DNA from: Sinorhizobium sp. B11
GTDB lineage: Bacteria; Pseudomonadota; Alphaproteobacteria; Rhizobiales; Rhizobiaceae
NCBI GenBank assembly: GCA_039725955.1
Contig: CP091033.1
Coordinates: forward strand, 1 to 64,000
Length of the DNA: 64,000 nt
Reading direction: 5' to 3'
This document shows positions 38,119 to 48,300 of the stretch, piece by piece. How positions within the stretch are numbered: position 1 is the first letter of the stretch; every line of letters starts with the position of its first letter. A program made the translations under genes and the position numbers. The notes beneath the pieces were generated by a model that saw nothing but the letters and a program-made list of their open reading frames with translations, ran no database searches and was not told the DNA's origin.

Positions 38119-38310
38119 TCAACGAGCTTCAATGCCGGCAGCCAAATCTCGCAATTCTGATGCGCCGAAAGCAATCAGGGCCTCGTACTGATCTCCGATC
38201 GTCGTCACGAATTGCTTTCGGGCGAGAGCGTCTGACAAGATATCATTGCCTTCAAGCGCGTCGATGGTTCGTTGGAGGAAGTCTCGTAGTTGAGTTTGTT
38301 CGCCGGTCAT
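38119..38310 (-). CDS. Small helical hypothetical protein
   Basis: The 63-residue product begins MTGEQTQLRDFLQRTIDALE and is predicted to be almost wholly alpha-helical with an acidic surface. The frame is open upstream to 38430, but that part is hydrophobic and basic in an unnatural order. No family recognised. It lies about 210 bp upstream of the DUF982 gene on the same strand. Confidence 0.4.
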   Translation of the reverse strand: MTGEQTQLRDFLQRTIDALEGNDILSDALARKQFVTTIGDQYEALIAFGASELRDLAAGIEAR

Positions 38311-38564
38311 GGTGCACATGGTGAAAGTTAGCCTCACCACTCTCCTGGTGCCGGATCCAGCGGGCGTCACTTTAGCAAATCGAGCTAATACCGCGACCAG
38401 CGGTTTTTTCATCCCCACGCATAGCCTCACGCCAGTCCATCAGTATTTCGGCTGAAATTTGCGGCGAATTTTTTCGATGAAGCACTGGAACTTCGGCGTT
38501 TAATTGAAATCTGGTAGGTGGATCGTGCGGTCGGGGACTGGTCCCTCATGCTTGTACTGGCTGT

Positions 38565-38569
38565 GCGGT
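38565..38569 (+). repeat. Target-site duplication GCGGT, left
   Basis: GCGGT directly precedes the left IS end at 38570 and recurs directly after the right end (39863-39867). Five bases is within the normal range for IS3-family elements. Confidence 0.7.
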
Positions 38570-38601
38570 TGGAGTGCCCCCCATTTCACCGGACAGATCA
38601 G

Positions 38602-39403
38602 CTACTGAGACAATGCTTTGATGAACTCCCTTGGAGAGGCCATCTTCAGCGCTGAGTGTGGATGGATTTCGTTGTAATCCTCGATCCATCCGTCGATCTT
38701 CCGGAGAGCTGTATCGGCGTCCGGAATAGGCGAGATGCGTATGTAGTCGCGTTTCAGGGTTTTGACGAAGGCTTCAGACATGCCGTTCGATTGTGGGCTG
38801 GCGACGGGCGTGAAGCATTGGATCAGGTTGAGGGCTTGAGCAAACAGCCTGGTTTCCCTCGCGGTGTAGGCGCTGCCGTTATCAGACAGATGTTCGATGG
38901 CATGCGGGGCTCTGGTTGTGCCGAAGCGCTTCTCGACGGCTTCCAACATCATGTCTCGAGTGTCGGAACCGGATATCTCGGCATTGGCGACGGCTGCCCA
39001 TGAGATGATTTCCCGGTCGAGCGCATCGATGATGAACGCGAGACGGACCACCTCGCCATTCCAGCAGGTGAACTCAGGGCCGTCCGAGCACCAGCGAAGG
39101 TTAGACCGCATCACCATGACCTTGCCGTCGTGGACACGGCCTATTCGCACCGCCGTATGTTTCTCAAGGATCATGGCATGATTGGCCATGATACGTTGAA
39201 CCCGCTTGCGATCGACGACGGGCAGATCGGCGGCTCATCCGCCGATAGCCGTAGGTCGGTCGAGCACCGACGAGCCTGCGAATGGCAGGCAGCAGCTCGG
39301 CATCGTCTGCTTTGAGATATGATCCACGCGGCTTGGACTTGCCTTTGAGTTGCTCGGCGAGATTGGACCGCGATACGCCCAGGGCATCTGCCACCGTCTT
39401 CAT
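38602..39403 (-). pseudogene. IS3-family transposase OrfB, frame disrupted
   Basis: Two frames together cover OrfB. The first starts at 39403 (MKTVADALGVSRSNLAEQLK) and reaches RPTYGYRRM. The second, ending at 38602, holds HAIEHLSDNGSAYTA and PQSNGMSEAFVKTLKRDYI, the DDE catalytic core (Asp of SDNG, Glu of SEAF). The linking part near 39215-39235 reads correctly only in a third frame (VVDRKRVQRIMANHAM), so a small deletion is present. The DDE residues remain. Confidence 0.8.
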
Positions 39404-39789
39404 CGGGAACCGTCCTTCGGCAACAAGATCGGCCGCGATATCGGTTTTTTTGAGCTCGCTTTGGAAAGGGCTTCGCCGAGAATCTCGTTCTCCAACGTCT
39501 TACGCCTGAGGATGCGCTCAAGCTCGCGCACGCGATCTTCCAGCCTCTTCACCTCGGAATTGCCGATAACTGGCTCGTCAGAATCCACGGCCACCGCACC
39601 TCCCTCGCTCAGGAGCCTGCGCCAGCGATACAAGAGGTTTGGCGCAACTCCATGTCGCCGCGCCGCAGAGGAAACGGTTTCCCTGGCGGCATAGCTTTCC
39701 TCGATGATCTGCAGTTTGCGTTCCGTTGTCCAGCGTCGTCGCCGGACGTCACCGATCATCAGATCAACCTGTCGAAACTCGTTAGACAT
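39400..39789 (-). CDS. IS3-family transposase OrfA
   Basis: The 129-residue helix-turn-helix protein contains RRRRWTTERKLQIIEESYAA and SAARRHGVAPNLLYRWRRLL, followed by the leucine-zipper-like VKRLEDRVRELERILRRKTL. OrfA binds the IS ends and overlaps orfB, with which it is normally joined by programmed frameshifting. Confidence 0.9.
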   Translation of the reverse strand: MSNEFRQVDLMIGDVRRRRWTTERKLQIIEESYAARETVSSAARRHGVAPNLLYRWRRLLSEGGAVAVDSDEPVIGNSEVKRLEDRVRELERILRRKTLENEILGEALSKASSKKPISRPILLPKDGSR

Positions 39790-39862
39790 AAGCCTATCCT
39801 CAAGCCTGTGCTTGAGCCTTCCTGCTTATGCTGAGTGTCCGGTCGAAAGTGGGGGTAGTTCA

Positions 39863-39867
39863 GCGGT
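39863..39867 (+). repeat. Target-site duplication GCGGT, right
   Basis: Matches 38565-38569 exactly and immediately follows the right inverted repeat. Confidence 0.7.
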
Positions 39868-39899
39868 CTACCCAACTGTCCGATGTGCATTATCTTCGG

Positions 39900-40460
39900 C
39901 TACGGTTCTCGCACGAACTTCCATTCGACATTCGACATTCCGGTTGGTTTGACGAGGTGAGAGCGTCTTTGGAGCAGGCGTAGCGTAGGGACAAGCTTGT
40001 GTGGGTCTGCGATATGGGCCGGAACCGTCTTCCCAGCTGATTTGTAGTGCGACTGCAAATCGCTCCGAAACTGCCGAATATCGAAGATATCTCTTCCGGC
40101 GTTGTACCAGTCCGCTAAGATGACATCGCACACAATGCAGAGGTTAGTTTGGTCGTCGGAATAATCGTGCGAATTTGTCGCCACTGCGCGCCCCGTCGAA
40201 ATGCAGGATTGTTTGGCACGGAAATGGGGTTGGCCACCCAGCACTACACGAACCAGAGCCCCGGTGCCCCTGTCAGTGCCCTTGCCATCTAACTCGTCAC
40301 CGTAACAAGCCAATAGAACCTGCGCTGACAGGTGAGGCAATTCGACCAAATGTATTACTTCGTTTCTGGTTGAAGAAGCCACCACGTCGCCCTGCGCTTT
40401 CGCAGGCACCTGGTGTGGCGCTGACGTCAACAATTTCTGGGCGGCATCGCGGTTCCGCAT
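39900..40460 (-). CDS. Hypothetical protein
   Basis: The 186-residue product shows a believable amino-acid balance in its second half (VLLACYGDELDGKGTDRG, NLCIVCDVILADWYNAGRD, MSNVEWKFVREP) but no motif that I recognise. Its stop lies 33 bp from the IS3 right end. The start is uncertain; another frame overlaps its first third. It and the next gene upstream may be pieces of one longer gene. Confidence 0.4.
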   Translation of the reverse strand: MRNRDAAQKLLTSAPHQVPAKAQGDVVASSTRNEVIHLVELPHLSAQVLLACYGDELDGKGTDRGTGALVRVVLGGQPHFRAKQSCISTGRAVATNSHDYSDDQTNLCIVCDVILADWYNAGRDIFDIRQFRSDLQSHYKSAGKTVPAHIADPHKLVPTLRLLQRRSHLVKPTGMSNVEWKFVREP

Positions 40461-40536
40461 GCAGATTTGCGCGCCCGCCGAGTACCTCTTTCATCAGGTC
40501 GAGAACCCCACAATGCCATAGGTGCGAGTGCGGCCT

Positions 40537-40860
40537 TCAATCAGTGGCCGAGAAGGCGGCTGGATCCGTGAGTGTCTTTTCTAAGACGGTTGTCCAAACT
40601 CTTCCCCTTTCGTTGTCGCTTGTGTTGCAGGAATTACACAACTCTCCGAAAACGAGCGCGAATTGCGCGAAAGCGAATACTACCTCTCGATGTGTCGTAT
40701 CCCAATCTGCTATGAAGCCGGGGAGCCAATGATTGGCCTCGCTCTCCGAGCCCTTTTCCATGACATCGACAATTTCCAGCTGCGCGACAGGCACTGGTAA
40801 ACCCTTGTCTTGATTTAAGGCGACAGTCTCGGCCCGGCGACCACCAAACAATATCATCAA
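40537..40860 (-). CDS. Hypothetical protein, possibly part of the preceding frame
   Basis: The 107-residue frame (MMILFGGRRAETVALNQDKG to the end ATD) is in the same orientation as 39900-40460 and 77 bp upstream. Content such as LPVPVAQLEIVDVMEKGSES and WDTTHREVVFAFAQFALVFG looks protein-like. No domain recognised. A frameshift joining the two frames cannot be excluded. Confidence 0.4.
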   Translation of the reverse strand: MMILFGGRRAETVALNQDKGLPVPVAQLEIVDVMEKGSESEANHWLPGFIADWDTTHREVVFAFAQFALVFGELCNSCNTSDNERGRVWTTVLEKTLTDPAAFSATD

Positions 40861-40892
40861 AACTTTACCGTGCAGGCACCAGGGCTGATTCC

Positions 40893-41561
40893 ATGGCCAG
40901 TTGGAGCGATATGATATTATATCTTATTGAAATTACTTCCCTTTTCATGGCGTGTATCTTGAGGGTCGCAGTGGAGAGGGCTTCCGGAACTCTCGCTCCC
41001 GTTTTGATATTCCTGGCCTTTGGCAGCCCGTCCTTTTCGCAATCCGCAGCGCCGGCCGATCGCGAGGTGGACCTGTTGCAGGAAGCGGCAGCGCCGGAGC
41101 CGGTGATAGAGGCGCGGAAATTCGATGACTGGTATTATCGCTGCACCGGTGCTGCAGGCGCTAAGGCATGCGAAGTCGCGCAGGTTGCGCAGGTTGCCAA
41201 AGACGGCAAGAACGTCACCGTGCTGACGCTTGCGATTTCAGCCGCGCCCGCTGATCCCCAAAGCAGGGGGAAGTCGCGGCTGATCTTGACCGCCCTTCTG
41301 CCGCTCAACGTCTTCCTGCCTTCGGGCTTGTCGCTCAAGGCCGATGGCAAGCCGGTTGCCAAGCTCGCCTACCGCAATTGCAACCAGTCGGGATGCTGGG
41401 CGCAGCAGGCGCTGGATACGAAGACAATAGCGGCACTGAAGAAGGGCATGACAGCCGAAGGGCTGGTCCGGCTGATCAACGGCCAGGACATTAATATCCG
41501 CTTCTCGCTCAGCGGGTTGAAGCCGGCTCTCGATGAACTTCAGTCCACTGCCAGCAGGTAA
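40893..41561 (+). CDS. Invasion-associated locus B (IalB)-family protein
   Basis: After a long hydrophobic leader (ending LAFGSPSFSQ) the mature part has FDDWYYRCTG, paired Cys in GAKACEVAQVAQ, and YRNCNQSGCWAQQAL. This is the IalB arrangement of four cysteines around a beta-sandwich. IalB proteins are periplasmic or outer-membrane-associated in alphaproteobacteria; the exact role is unsettled. The true start may be a later codon, since 50 residues is long for a leader. It begins an apparent operon with the TpsB gene 12 bp downstream. Confidence 0.85.
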   Translation: MASWSDMILYLIEITSLFMACILRVAVERASGTLAPVLIFLAFGSPSFSQSAAPADREVDLLQEAAAPEPVIEARKFDDWYYRCTGAAGAKACEVAQVAQVAKDGKNVTVLTLAISAAPADPQSRGKSRLILTALLPLNVFLPSGLSLKADGKPVAKLAYRNCNQSGCWAQQALDTKTIAALKKGMTAEGLVRLINGQDINIRFSLSGLKPALDELQSTASR

Positions 41562-41573
41562 TCGAATTTCAGA

Positions 41574-43295
41574 ATGACAATGGGGATTCGATACGTCGTG
41601 GCCGCTGGCGCCATACTCGTGCTGGGCGCCATTCCTGCCTATGCGCAGTCGCCCACTGATGATTTCAACCGCCGTCAGGAAGCGCAGTCGCAAACCCAGC
41701 GGCTGGATGCGCTTCGCCGTTCAACGCCGGGCGGCGGCGCGGCAACGGAAAACGGACCCCCGTCTGGCGGTGAGCGAAATGGCGCCTGTTTCGAGATTAC
41801 CCGCGTCGAAATCGATGGCATGAGCCTATTATCGTCCGAGGAAGTTGGTAGGGTCACGGCGCCTTACGCCAACCGATGTGTGGGCCTCGCCGAGATCAAT
41901 GCGGTCCTCAAGGATGTCACACATCTCTATATCGATCATGGCTATGTGACCTCGCGCGCCTACGTGCCGCAGCAGGATATCGTCAAGACGCGGGTTCTCC
42001 GCCTGCTCGTCGTCGAAGGCAAGCTTTCCGACATCTATCTCAACGGCAAGAAAGTCTCTGGCAGCAGTTCGCTGGCGACGGCCTTTCCGGGTCTGATCGG
42101 TCGGGTTGTCAATATCCGGGATATCGAGCAGGGGCTCGACCAGATGAACCGGCTGCAGGCCAATGATGCGAGATCGGCCATGCTGCCCGGCCCCAAGGAC
42201 GGAACGTCCATCCTGAATATCGAAAACCGGCCTGGCCGGCCCTGGCATGTCACCCTCGGCAACAACAATCTCGGGCAGGAGAGTACCGGTTTTTCCCGCA
42301 GCTCGGCATCGCTCGGTTTCGACGATATTTTCGGCATCAACGATCAGTGGAGTTTCTCTTACGAACATAGCGGCCCGGATTATCCCTGGCGCGATGACGG
42401 CAGGGGATTTGGCAACAGCTATTCCGGCAGCCTCAGTGTTCCCTACGGCTATTCGACCTTTTCGCTGAACGGCTCCTGGTATCAGTATGAAAGCACGGTC
42501 GAGGGAAACTTTTCCCCGCTCGAAACTTCGGGCAATTCCGGGCAGGCCGGTCTTGGCATCGACCGAGTCATCCTCCGCGACAAGGATTCGATCACCACCG
42601 CACGCAGCAGCCTGACCTACAAGCAGACGGACAATTTCCTGCTCGGCAATCTGATCGAGGTCGGCAGTCGCCGCTATACGGTCGGCGATATCGGCATTTC
42701 CCATTCAAGGCGCATGCTTGGCGGCATCTGGGTCTTCGATGTCAGCTACGACAAGGGGCTTGGTCTCTTCGATGCAGTCGAGGCGGGAGAACCCGGGGCA
42801 GGGGACGCAGATCCGCGATTTTCGAAATTCAACGCGACCGTCAGCGTGACCAAGCCATTCGAGGTGGCGAACCGTCAGTTCGAACTGACCTCGCTCGCCA
42901 GCGGCCAATATTCCCCCGACAATCTCCTCGGCGCCGAACAAATCTCTCTCGGCAGCTACAGCAATGTGCGCGGCACGCGCGAAAGCGTGATTTTCGGCAA
43001 TAACGGGGTCTTCTCGCATAACGAGCTCGTCTGGAGAACCAGGTCCAACGAAGACGGCGGCCGGGCCGCGCAGGCCTTCGGTGAGCTGCGCCCCTATGTC
43101 GGCTTCGATTACGGACACGTCTATGCGCAGAAGCGGTTCGACATCGCCGGCGGCGATCTCGCCAGCTGGACCGCCGGCATCCGGACCGTCGGCGGCAATG
43201 TCAGTGTCGACCTTGGCTATTCCGACATCGTTGCAAGTAGCCTCGACCATGTCGACGGCGGCCTCTTTTATTTCAGCGCATCCACCCATTGGTAA
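41574..43295 (+). CDS. TpsB outer-membrane transporter (ShlB/FhaC/HecB family)
   Basis: The 573-residue protein has a signal peptide (residues 1-24, ending AYAQ). A basic, Gln-rich linker follows, then a POTRA_2-type domain (CFEITRVEIDG, YVTSRAYVPQQDI, VVEGKLSDIYLNG), a second POTRA with NRLQANDARSAMLPG, and a C-terminal beta barrel. VRGTRESVIFGNNGVF resembles the conserved VRG[Y/F] lid-lock motif. It should thread the large TpsA at 45315 through the outer membrane. Three lipoprotein genes separate the two partners, which is not the simplest arrangement. Confidence 0.95.
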   Translation: MTMGIRYVVAAGAILVLGAIPAYAQSPTDDFNRRQEAQSQTQRLDALRRSTPGGGAATENGPPSGGERNGACFEITRVEIDGMSLLSSEEVGRVTAPYANRCVGLAEINAVLKDVTHLYIDHGYVTSRAYVPQQDIVKTRVLRLLVVEGKLSDIYLNGKKVSGSSSLATAFPGLIGRVVNIRDIEQGLDQMNRLQANDARSAMLPGPKDGTSILNIENRPGRPWHVTLGNNNLGQESTGFSRSSASLGFDDIFGINDQWSFSYEHSGPDYPWRDDGRGFGNSYSGSLSVPYGYSTFSLNGSWYQYESTVEGNFSPLETSGNSGQAGLGIDRVILRDKDSITTARSSLTYKQTDNFLLGNLIEVGSRRYTVGDIGISHSRRMLGGIWVFDVSYDKGLGLFDAVEAGEPGAGDADPRFSKFNATVSVTKPFEVANRQFELTSLASGQYSPDNLLGAEQISLGSYSNVRGTRESVIFGNNGVFSHNELVWRTRSNEDGGRAAQAFGELRPYVGFDYGHVYAQKRFDIAGGDLASWTAGIRTVGGNVSVDLGYSDIVASSLDHVDGGLFYFSASTHW

Positions 43296-43308
43296 CGAAA
43301 GCAGGACA

Positions 43309-43776
43309 ATGACCACCCGCAGCATCTTCACGAACAAGCCCGCCAAAACCCTTTCAACATCGGCGGCGCTGATCCTCACAGTGTCCGTGGCTCTTGCCGG
43401 CTGTGCCGGTCGGGAGGCGCGCCCGGTCGCTTCGACCAATCCGACCGACAGCGCTTTCGATTGCGCTGGCATCACCCGTGAATTCGAGGCGAACGAGCGG
43501 CAGATCACGGCGACGGTGAAGGAGCGGACAGATGCGCAAGGCAAGAACATCATCCTTGGGGCGACCGGTATGCTGCTGTTTCTGCCGGCCCTGTTTTTCA
43601 TGGACCCGAAATCGCCTGAGAAGGTCGAGATCGACGCGTTGCGCAACCGGAACAATGTCCTGACCAGCATCGCCAAATCGAAGGGGTGCCCGGCGCCGAA
43701 ATCCCAACTGACCGAGCTCTACAAACATCTCGACAGCAAGCCCAAGCCGGCCTCGTCGTCGGACAGCCGAAACTGA
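43309..43776 (+). CDS. Lipoprotein of the TPS locus (1 of 3)
   Basis: The ATG at 43309 follows tpsB by 13 bp. The 155-residue product has a lipoprotein signal with lipobox LAGC (Cys about residue 31), then AFDCAGITREFEANERQITA and a single later hydrophobic segment (IILGATGMLLFLPALFFM). The tail is acidic-basic and Ser-rich. No family recognised. Tight spacing implies co-expression with the transporter. Confidence 0.75.
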   Translation: MTTRSIFTNKPAKTLSTSAALILTVSVALAGCAGREARPVASTNPTDSAFDCAGITREFEANERQITATVKERTDAQGKNIILGATGMLLFLPALFFMDPKSPEKVEIDALRNRNNVLTSIAKSKGCPAPKSQLTELYKHLDSKPKPASSSDSRN

Positions 43777-43817
43777 GTTCTGCAGACCAATCGAACTGAA
43801 AAATCCTGGAGTTGCTT

Positions 43818-44372
43818 ATGCGTATCGTGCGTTTTCTGACCATTGTCCTGCTGGCGGCAACGTTGGCATCCTGCGTTACCACGAGGACAGACCCACGGCT
43901 GATCGCCGCCCTTCAGCAGACGTCCGTGCGCGAGATCCGGATCGAGCTGGCTCCGGACGTCAAGACATTCGGTTTCGGCGACAAGCCGGACCAGCAGGTC
44001 CAAGAGGCGGTTCACACCCTTCAGGCTGAGATGACGAAGGAATTGATGGGCGTGCCGGGCGGCCCCAACCGGGGCAGGCTGGTCGTCACGCTGCATGTGT
44101 TTGACGTCACCACCAAGCAGGCCCGGATCATCGGTGGCCATGACAGCATGATCGATGGGACCGTCCGGCTGGACGACGCCAAGACGGGACAATTGATCGC
44201 CGAAGCGCAAAACATCCATGGCGAAGATCTCTCCATGCGCGGAAGCGGCTACGGCGTGATCGTCGCAGTCGCCATCAACGCGGCGACGACAGCAGGCGCT
44301 CCCGACATCATGGCGCAGCGACTGGCCAAATCCTTCACCCGAAACGTGAAGACTTGGCTCACCCAGAAATAA
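43818..44372 (+). CDS. Lipoprotein of the TPS locus (2 of 3), DUF4410-like
   Basis: The lipobox is LASC (Cys about residue 19) after MRIVRFLTIVLLAATLA. The soluble part (VREIRIELAPDVKTFGFG, GRLVVTLHVFDVTTKQARII, MIDGTVRLDDAKTGQLI) has the alternating strands of DUF4410-type lipoproteins. The frame also allows a TTG at 43812, but the ATG at 43818 is preferred. It is probably periplasmic and attached to either membrane. Confidence 0.75.
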   Translation: MRIVRFLTIVLLAATLASCVTTRTDPRLIAALQQTSVREIRIELAPDVKTFGFGDKPDQQVQEAVHTLQAEMTKELMGVPGGPNRGRLVVTLHVFDVTTKQARIIGGHDSMIDGTVRLDDAKTGQLIAEAQNIHGEDLSMRGSGYGVIVAVAINAATTAGAPDIMAQRLAKSFTRNVKTWLTQK

Positions 44373-44465
44373 GGCCTGCGATGGGCACCCATATTTTCAG
44401 GAGATGGCGAAAGGGCCTTGCAACGGTTTGAACCCTCTTGTCCCAATCGAAACGAGAAATTTCGG

Positions 44466-45144
44466 ATGACCAAGCGAGCTTTTGCGGCTGGGGGATTGAG
44501 CATCATAGCCGTGCTGTTGGCGTCGTGCGGCGGGGCCAAGGATCCCGCAAGGATCGCGAGCGAAAGACAGACAAAATCCAACGAGATCCTCAACGAAAGA
44601 AGGCAGAAAGGCGCGTTGATCGTGACGAGCTTCATCAATCCCCGTCTGTTCGGTCCTGTCCGATGTCCGGCACGGATCCGACTTCGCAAGCTCGTCAACG
44701 GCGCGACCGAGGAAACGGCCGCACCGGTCAACCTTGGGACCGCCATGCGATGGCTGCTGCCTGCCCAGGCCAGGCCGGCGGACATGAAGGCAATATCCTC
44801 AATCCTGTCCCTGATGCGAAGGACTACGAGCAGGCCCTTCAACCGATCGCTCCTGGCACCTATGTCGTCACATATGCCTGTTGCGAATTGTTCGACGGCA
44901 ACGTGACCGTGGAGCTTGAGGCCGGCGGGGACTATGATGGGCTCTTCAGCTATATCGGCGCATTAGACGGGGCGGCACCGTCGGTGAAGGCCAGATCGCC
45001 GATGCCGGCTATTTCCGGGTAGAGGGTTCGAGAAGCAATCCTGTCGTGGTGGGCGCAGAAACAAGCTCGGCCGAGCGTGAGGTCATGAAGGAAGTCATCC
45101 CTGGGGCCTATTCCTCGGTCACAGTCAAGACGTTCGGGCAGTAA
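44466..45144 (+). pseudogene. Lipoprotein of the TPS locus (3 of 3), frameshifted
   Basis: The gene can be read only across three frames. It starts at ATG 44466 with lipobox LASC in LSIIAVLLASCGGAKDP and continues to about 44790. It resumes in the next frame as NILNPVPDAKDYEQALQPIA and TYVVTYACCELFDGN to about 44975. The third frame gives GGTVGEGQIADAGYFRV and ends VTVKTFGQ at 45144. So at least two indels are present. They may be natural decay or sequence errors; the intact protein would be about 225 residues. Confidence 0.75.
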
Positions 45145-45314
45145 AAGGGGAGGCTTTCGCGGACACGCCAAATATCGCCCCATTTTGTTTGGATTGCATT
45201 TACCTCGCGTACAGGCACAGGTTGACTGAGGTCGACAGCTGTGGTCTCGGTCCCTGAGAGGTACAACTACCGCGGGATTTTCTGCCGCGTAGCATCAGGT
45301 TTCGGAAGGCAATC

Positions 45315-48300
45315 ATGGGCGCAGGTTTGGGGAAGTCGGCGATGGCAACGGGTGGTGTCGCCGCGGTAAACGCAAAGTGTGCTCGAAACTTCTTCCGACA
45401 ATCGCTTGCCCTCCTGCTGAGCAGTCTGCTCATGCTTCAGCCGACGTTTGCCAATGCACAGTCGGTCTCGGCCAGCAGCACGGCGGCTGGCGCAAACCAA
45501 CCAAGCGTCGGCACGGCGCCGAACGGCGTGCCGCTCATCGACATCGTCACGCCGAACAGCCAGGGCCTGTCGCACAACAAGTACGACAACTTCAACGTCG
45601 GCACACCGGGGCTGATCCTCAACAACTTCAAAGGCGAGGTCGGCACCTCCAATCTCGGCGGCGTCACGCCGGGCAATGCCAATCTCAAAACGTCGGGGCC
45701 GGCATCGGTCATCCTCAACGAAGTCACCAGCGGCAACCGCTCGGCGTTGAACGGGCCGACCGAGGTGTTCGGCGGTCGTGCCGACGTGATCATCGCCAAC
45801 CCGAACGGCATCACCTGCGACGGCTGCGGCTTCATCAACACGCCGCATGCGACGCTGACGACAGGCGTTCCCGATATCGGCGCCGATGGCGCCCTGAAGG
45901 GCTACACCGTCAACGGCGGCGATGTGACGATCGGACCGAATGGCGGCAACTTCGCGGCCGGTCCTGGTGCTGTGGATCTCTTCGACATCGTCTCGCGCGC
46001 CGTCACCGTCAACGGCCCGGTCTACGGCAAAGACCTTCGTGTTACGGCCGGCCGCAATCAGTTCGACTATGCCACCGGAAACGCCACGCCGCTTGCGGCG
46101 ACATCCGGCACGCCGGAATATGCGATCGACGGCACAGCACTCGGTGCCATGCAAGCCGATCGTATCAAGATCGTCGTCACCGAAAAGGGCGCAGGTGTGC
46201 GCATGCGCGGCGACATGGCCGCCAATGCCGGCGAGCTGTCGCTGTCGGCCGACGGCAAGATCTCGCTCGGCAACGTCTCCGGCCAGCAGGGCGTTTCGAT
46301 CTCCTCGAAGGCAAAGGTGACGGCTTCCAAGGTCACGTCGAAGGCTAAGGTCGCCGTTCAGGCGGACCAGGGCATTACCCTCGATACAATCGCTGCCGAC
46401 GACGACATCCTGCTGTCCAGCGGCAACGGCCTGTTGAGTGTCGGCGGTGAGGTGAACAGCGCCGCCAACGTCCAGATGACGTCATCCGCGGGTATTGCCT
46501 CCGGCAGCGTCGTGGCCGGTAATGCGCTCACCCTGTCGACCACCTCGGGCGACATCCAGATCGCCGGTGCGGTAAAGAGCGCCGAAGCGCTGACGATGAC
46601 TGCGACATCGGGCGCGATCACCGCAGCCTCGCTTGTCAGCGGCAACAATCTCACGCTATCCGCCGGCGCCGACATTGCCATATCGGGCGATGTCCTGGCT
46701 GAGAGCACCGTCGCGGTTTCCGGCGGCTCGATTGCAGCCGCCACCATCGCTTCTGGCGTCGATCTCGCCGCTACCGCCCAATCTGCCAATGCCGCACTGG
46801 TGTTGCAGCCGACGGGCGATATGAGCCTTACCGCCACGAATGGTTCGATCACCGTTTCCAATGCGCTGATGAGCAGCGGGGATCTTTCGGCCAATGCGAG
46901 CCAGAACCTCGCCTATGGGAAGCTGCAGAGCCTTGGCGACGCCGATCTCTCCGCCTCCGGCCAGATCGGCTACGGCAATCCGATCAGCGCCAAGGGAAAC
47001 CTGACACTCACCACCACCGCTATCGATCTCTCGAACGGCGGCGCCAGCAACATCGCCGCCGGCGGCACGCTGACGCTTAACGCCGACAGCGCAAATCTCA
47101 GCAACAACAACATCACTCTCGGCGGTCTGACCCTTAACCTCGCAGGTGCTGCCGATCTCAGCGGCACCAGGATCTATACCGTCACCAACGCCGGCGGTTC
47201 CGGCGATATCGACATCAACGCCTCCGGCCTCTCCACGTCAAACAGCACGGCGCTGCTCGCCGCCCACGACCTGACCCTAAGCCTGCCCTCGCTGAGCAAT
47301 GCCGGACAATTGGCCGCCGGTCACGATCTCACCTTCAACGTTTCCGGCAACTTCACCAACAGTGCCACCGGCCTTGCCTACGCCGGCCACGACGCCGGCC
47401 TCTTCGTCGGCGGAGTACTTACCAATGACCAGGGCGCCATCTTATCAGGCAATGATCTTACGATTGCCGGGGTGACTGCGTCACAGAGAAATGCTGCGGT
47501 CACCAATGTTTCCGGGCTGATCCAGGCTGGAAACGACATGTCCATCCTGACAAGCAACCTGACCAATAGGCGGGTTGTCACGCCGCAATGGACGACGGCC
47601 AACCTGGTTTCCTCGGCCGTCGTCAGCGGCTTCACGCTCAATCCGGTCGCCGCCGGTCTGCCTTTCGGCTATCTCGAGACCGTAGACCAGAACATGTACC
47701 AGCTCTATCCCGGTGTTGATCCGGGCTTGTGGCAGGACTATCAACCGCTGCTCTGGTCGAAGGCGACGCTTGCCGATGGCACGGTTTATCATGCGTGGAC
47801 GTGGGTATCGGGCAACGGGCCGACGCGGGTCGAGCCGATCTTCGACTGGATCACGGACCGCGTTCCAAAGGACGCGAACGGCAATCCTGTTGTCGATCCG
47901 AATAACCCTTCGCGATACTTCATCGTCGATGAGGTAAACGCCGGCGGCTCGGATACCAGCACCACCTATACCTGGGATTGGTCGTCACACCTCAGCCAGT
48001 CGGTCTACGAGGACCGGTTAGTCGGCACGCTCAGCCCAGAAGCGACGATCCGCGCGAGCCGCAACCTCACGATCGACGCCACGAATCTGACCAATTCCTT
48101 CAGCTCGATCGAGGCCGGCGGCAACGCGACGCTGCAAGGTTCGGCACTCACCAATACCGGCGTCACCCTCTTTCGCACGACGACGACGACCTGCAGCGCA
48201 CAGGGCGCCTGCACGGCCTATGACGCCAACGGCAACGCCAATCCCTCGAAGAATATCGCCAGCGGCACGTCGATCGTCAGCTCGGTCGAGGCGATCGGCG

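Larger units (their letters stand above)
38570..39862 (-). mobile_element. IS3-family insertion sequence with intact ends
   Basis: About 1.29 kb. The left end (TGGAGTGCCCCCCATTTCAC) and the reverse complement of the right end (TGAACTACCCCCACTTTCGA) are imperfect inverted repeats that continue through CCGGACA and TCAGC, about 30 bp in all. GCGGT flanks both sides. OrfA (39400-39789) is intact; OrfB is frameshifted. Intact ends and duplications indicate a single insertion not yet rearranged. It may be movable only with transposase supplied by another copy. Confidence 0.85.

Noticed and set aside
45377-46348. 323-residue alternate frame over the start of tpsA
   Set aside because: Arg/His/Gln-rich shadow of the TpsA frame.
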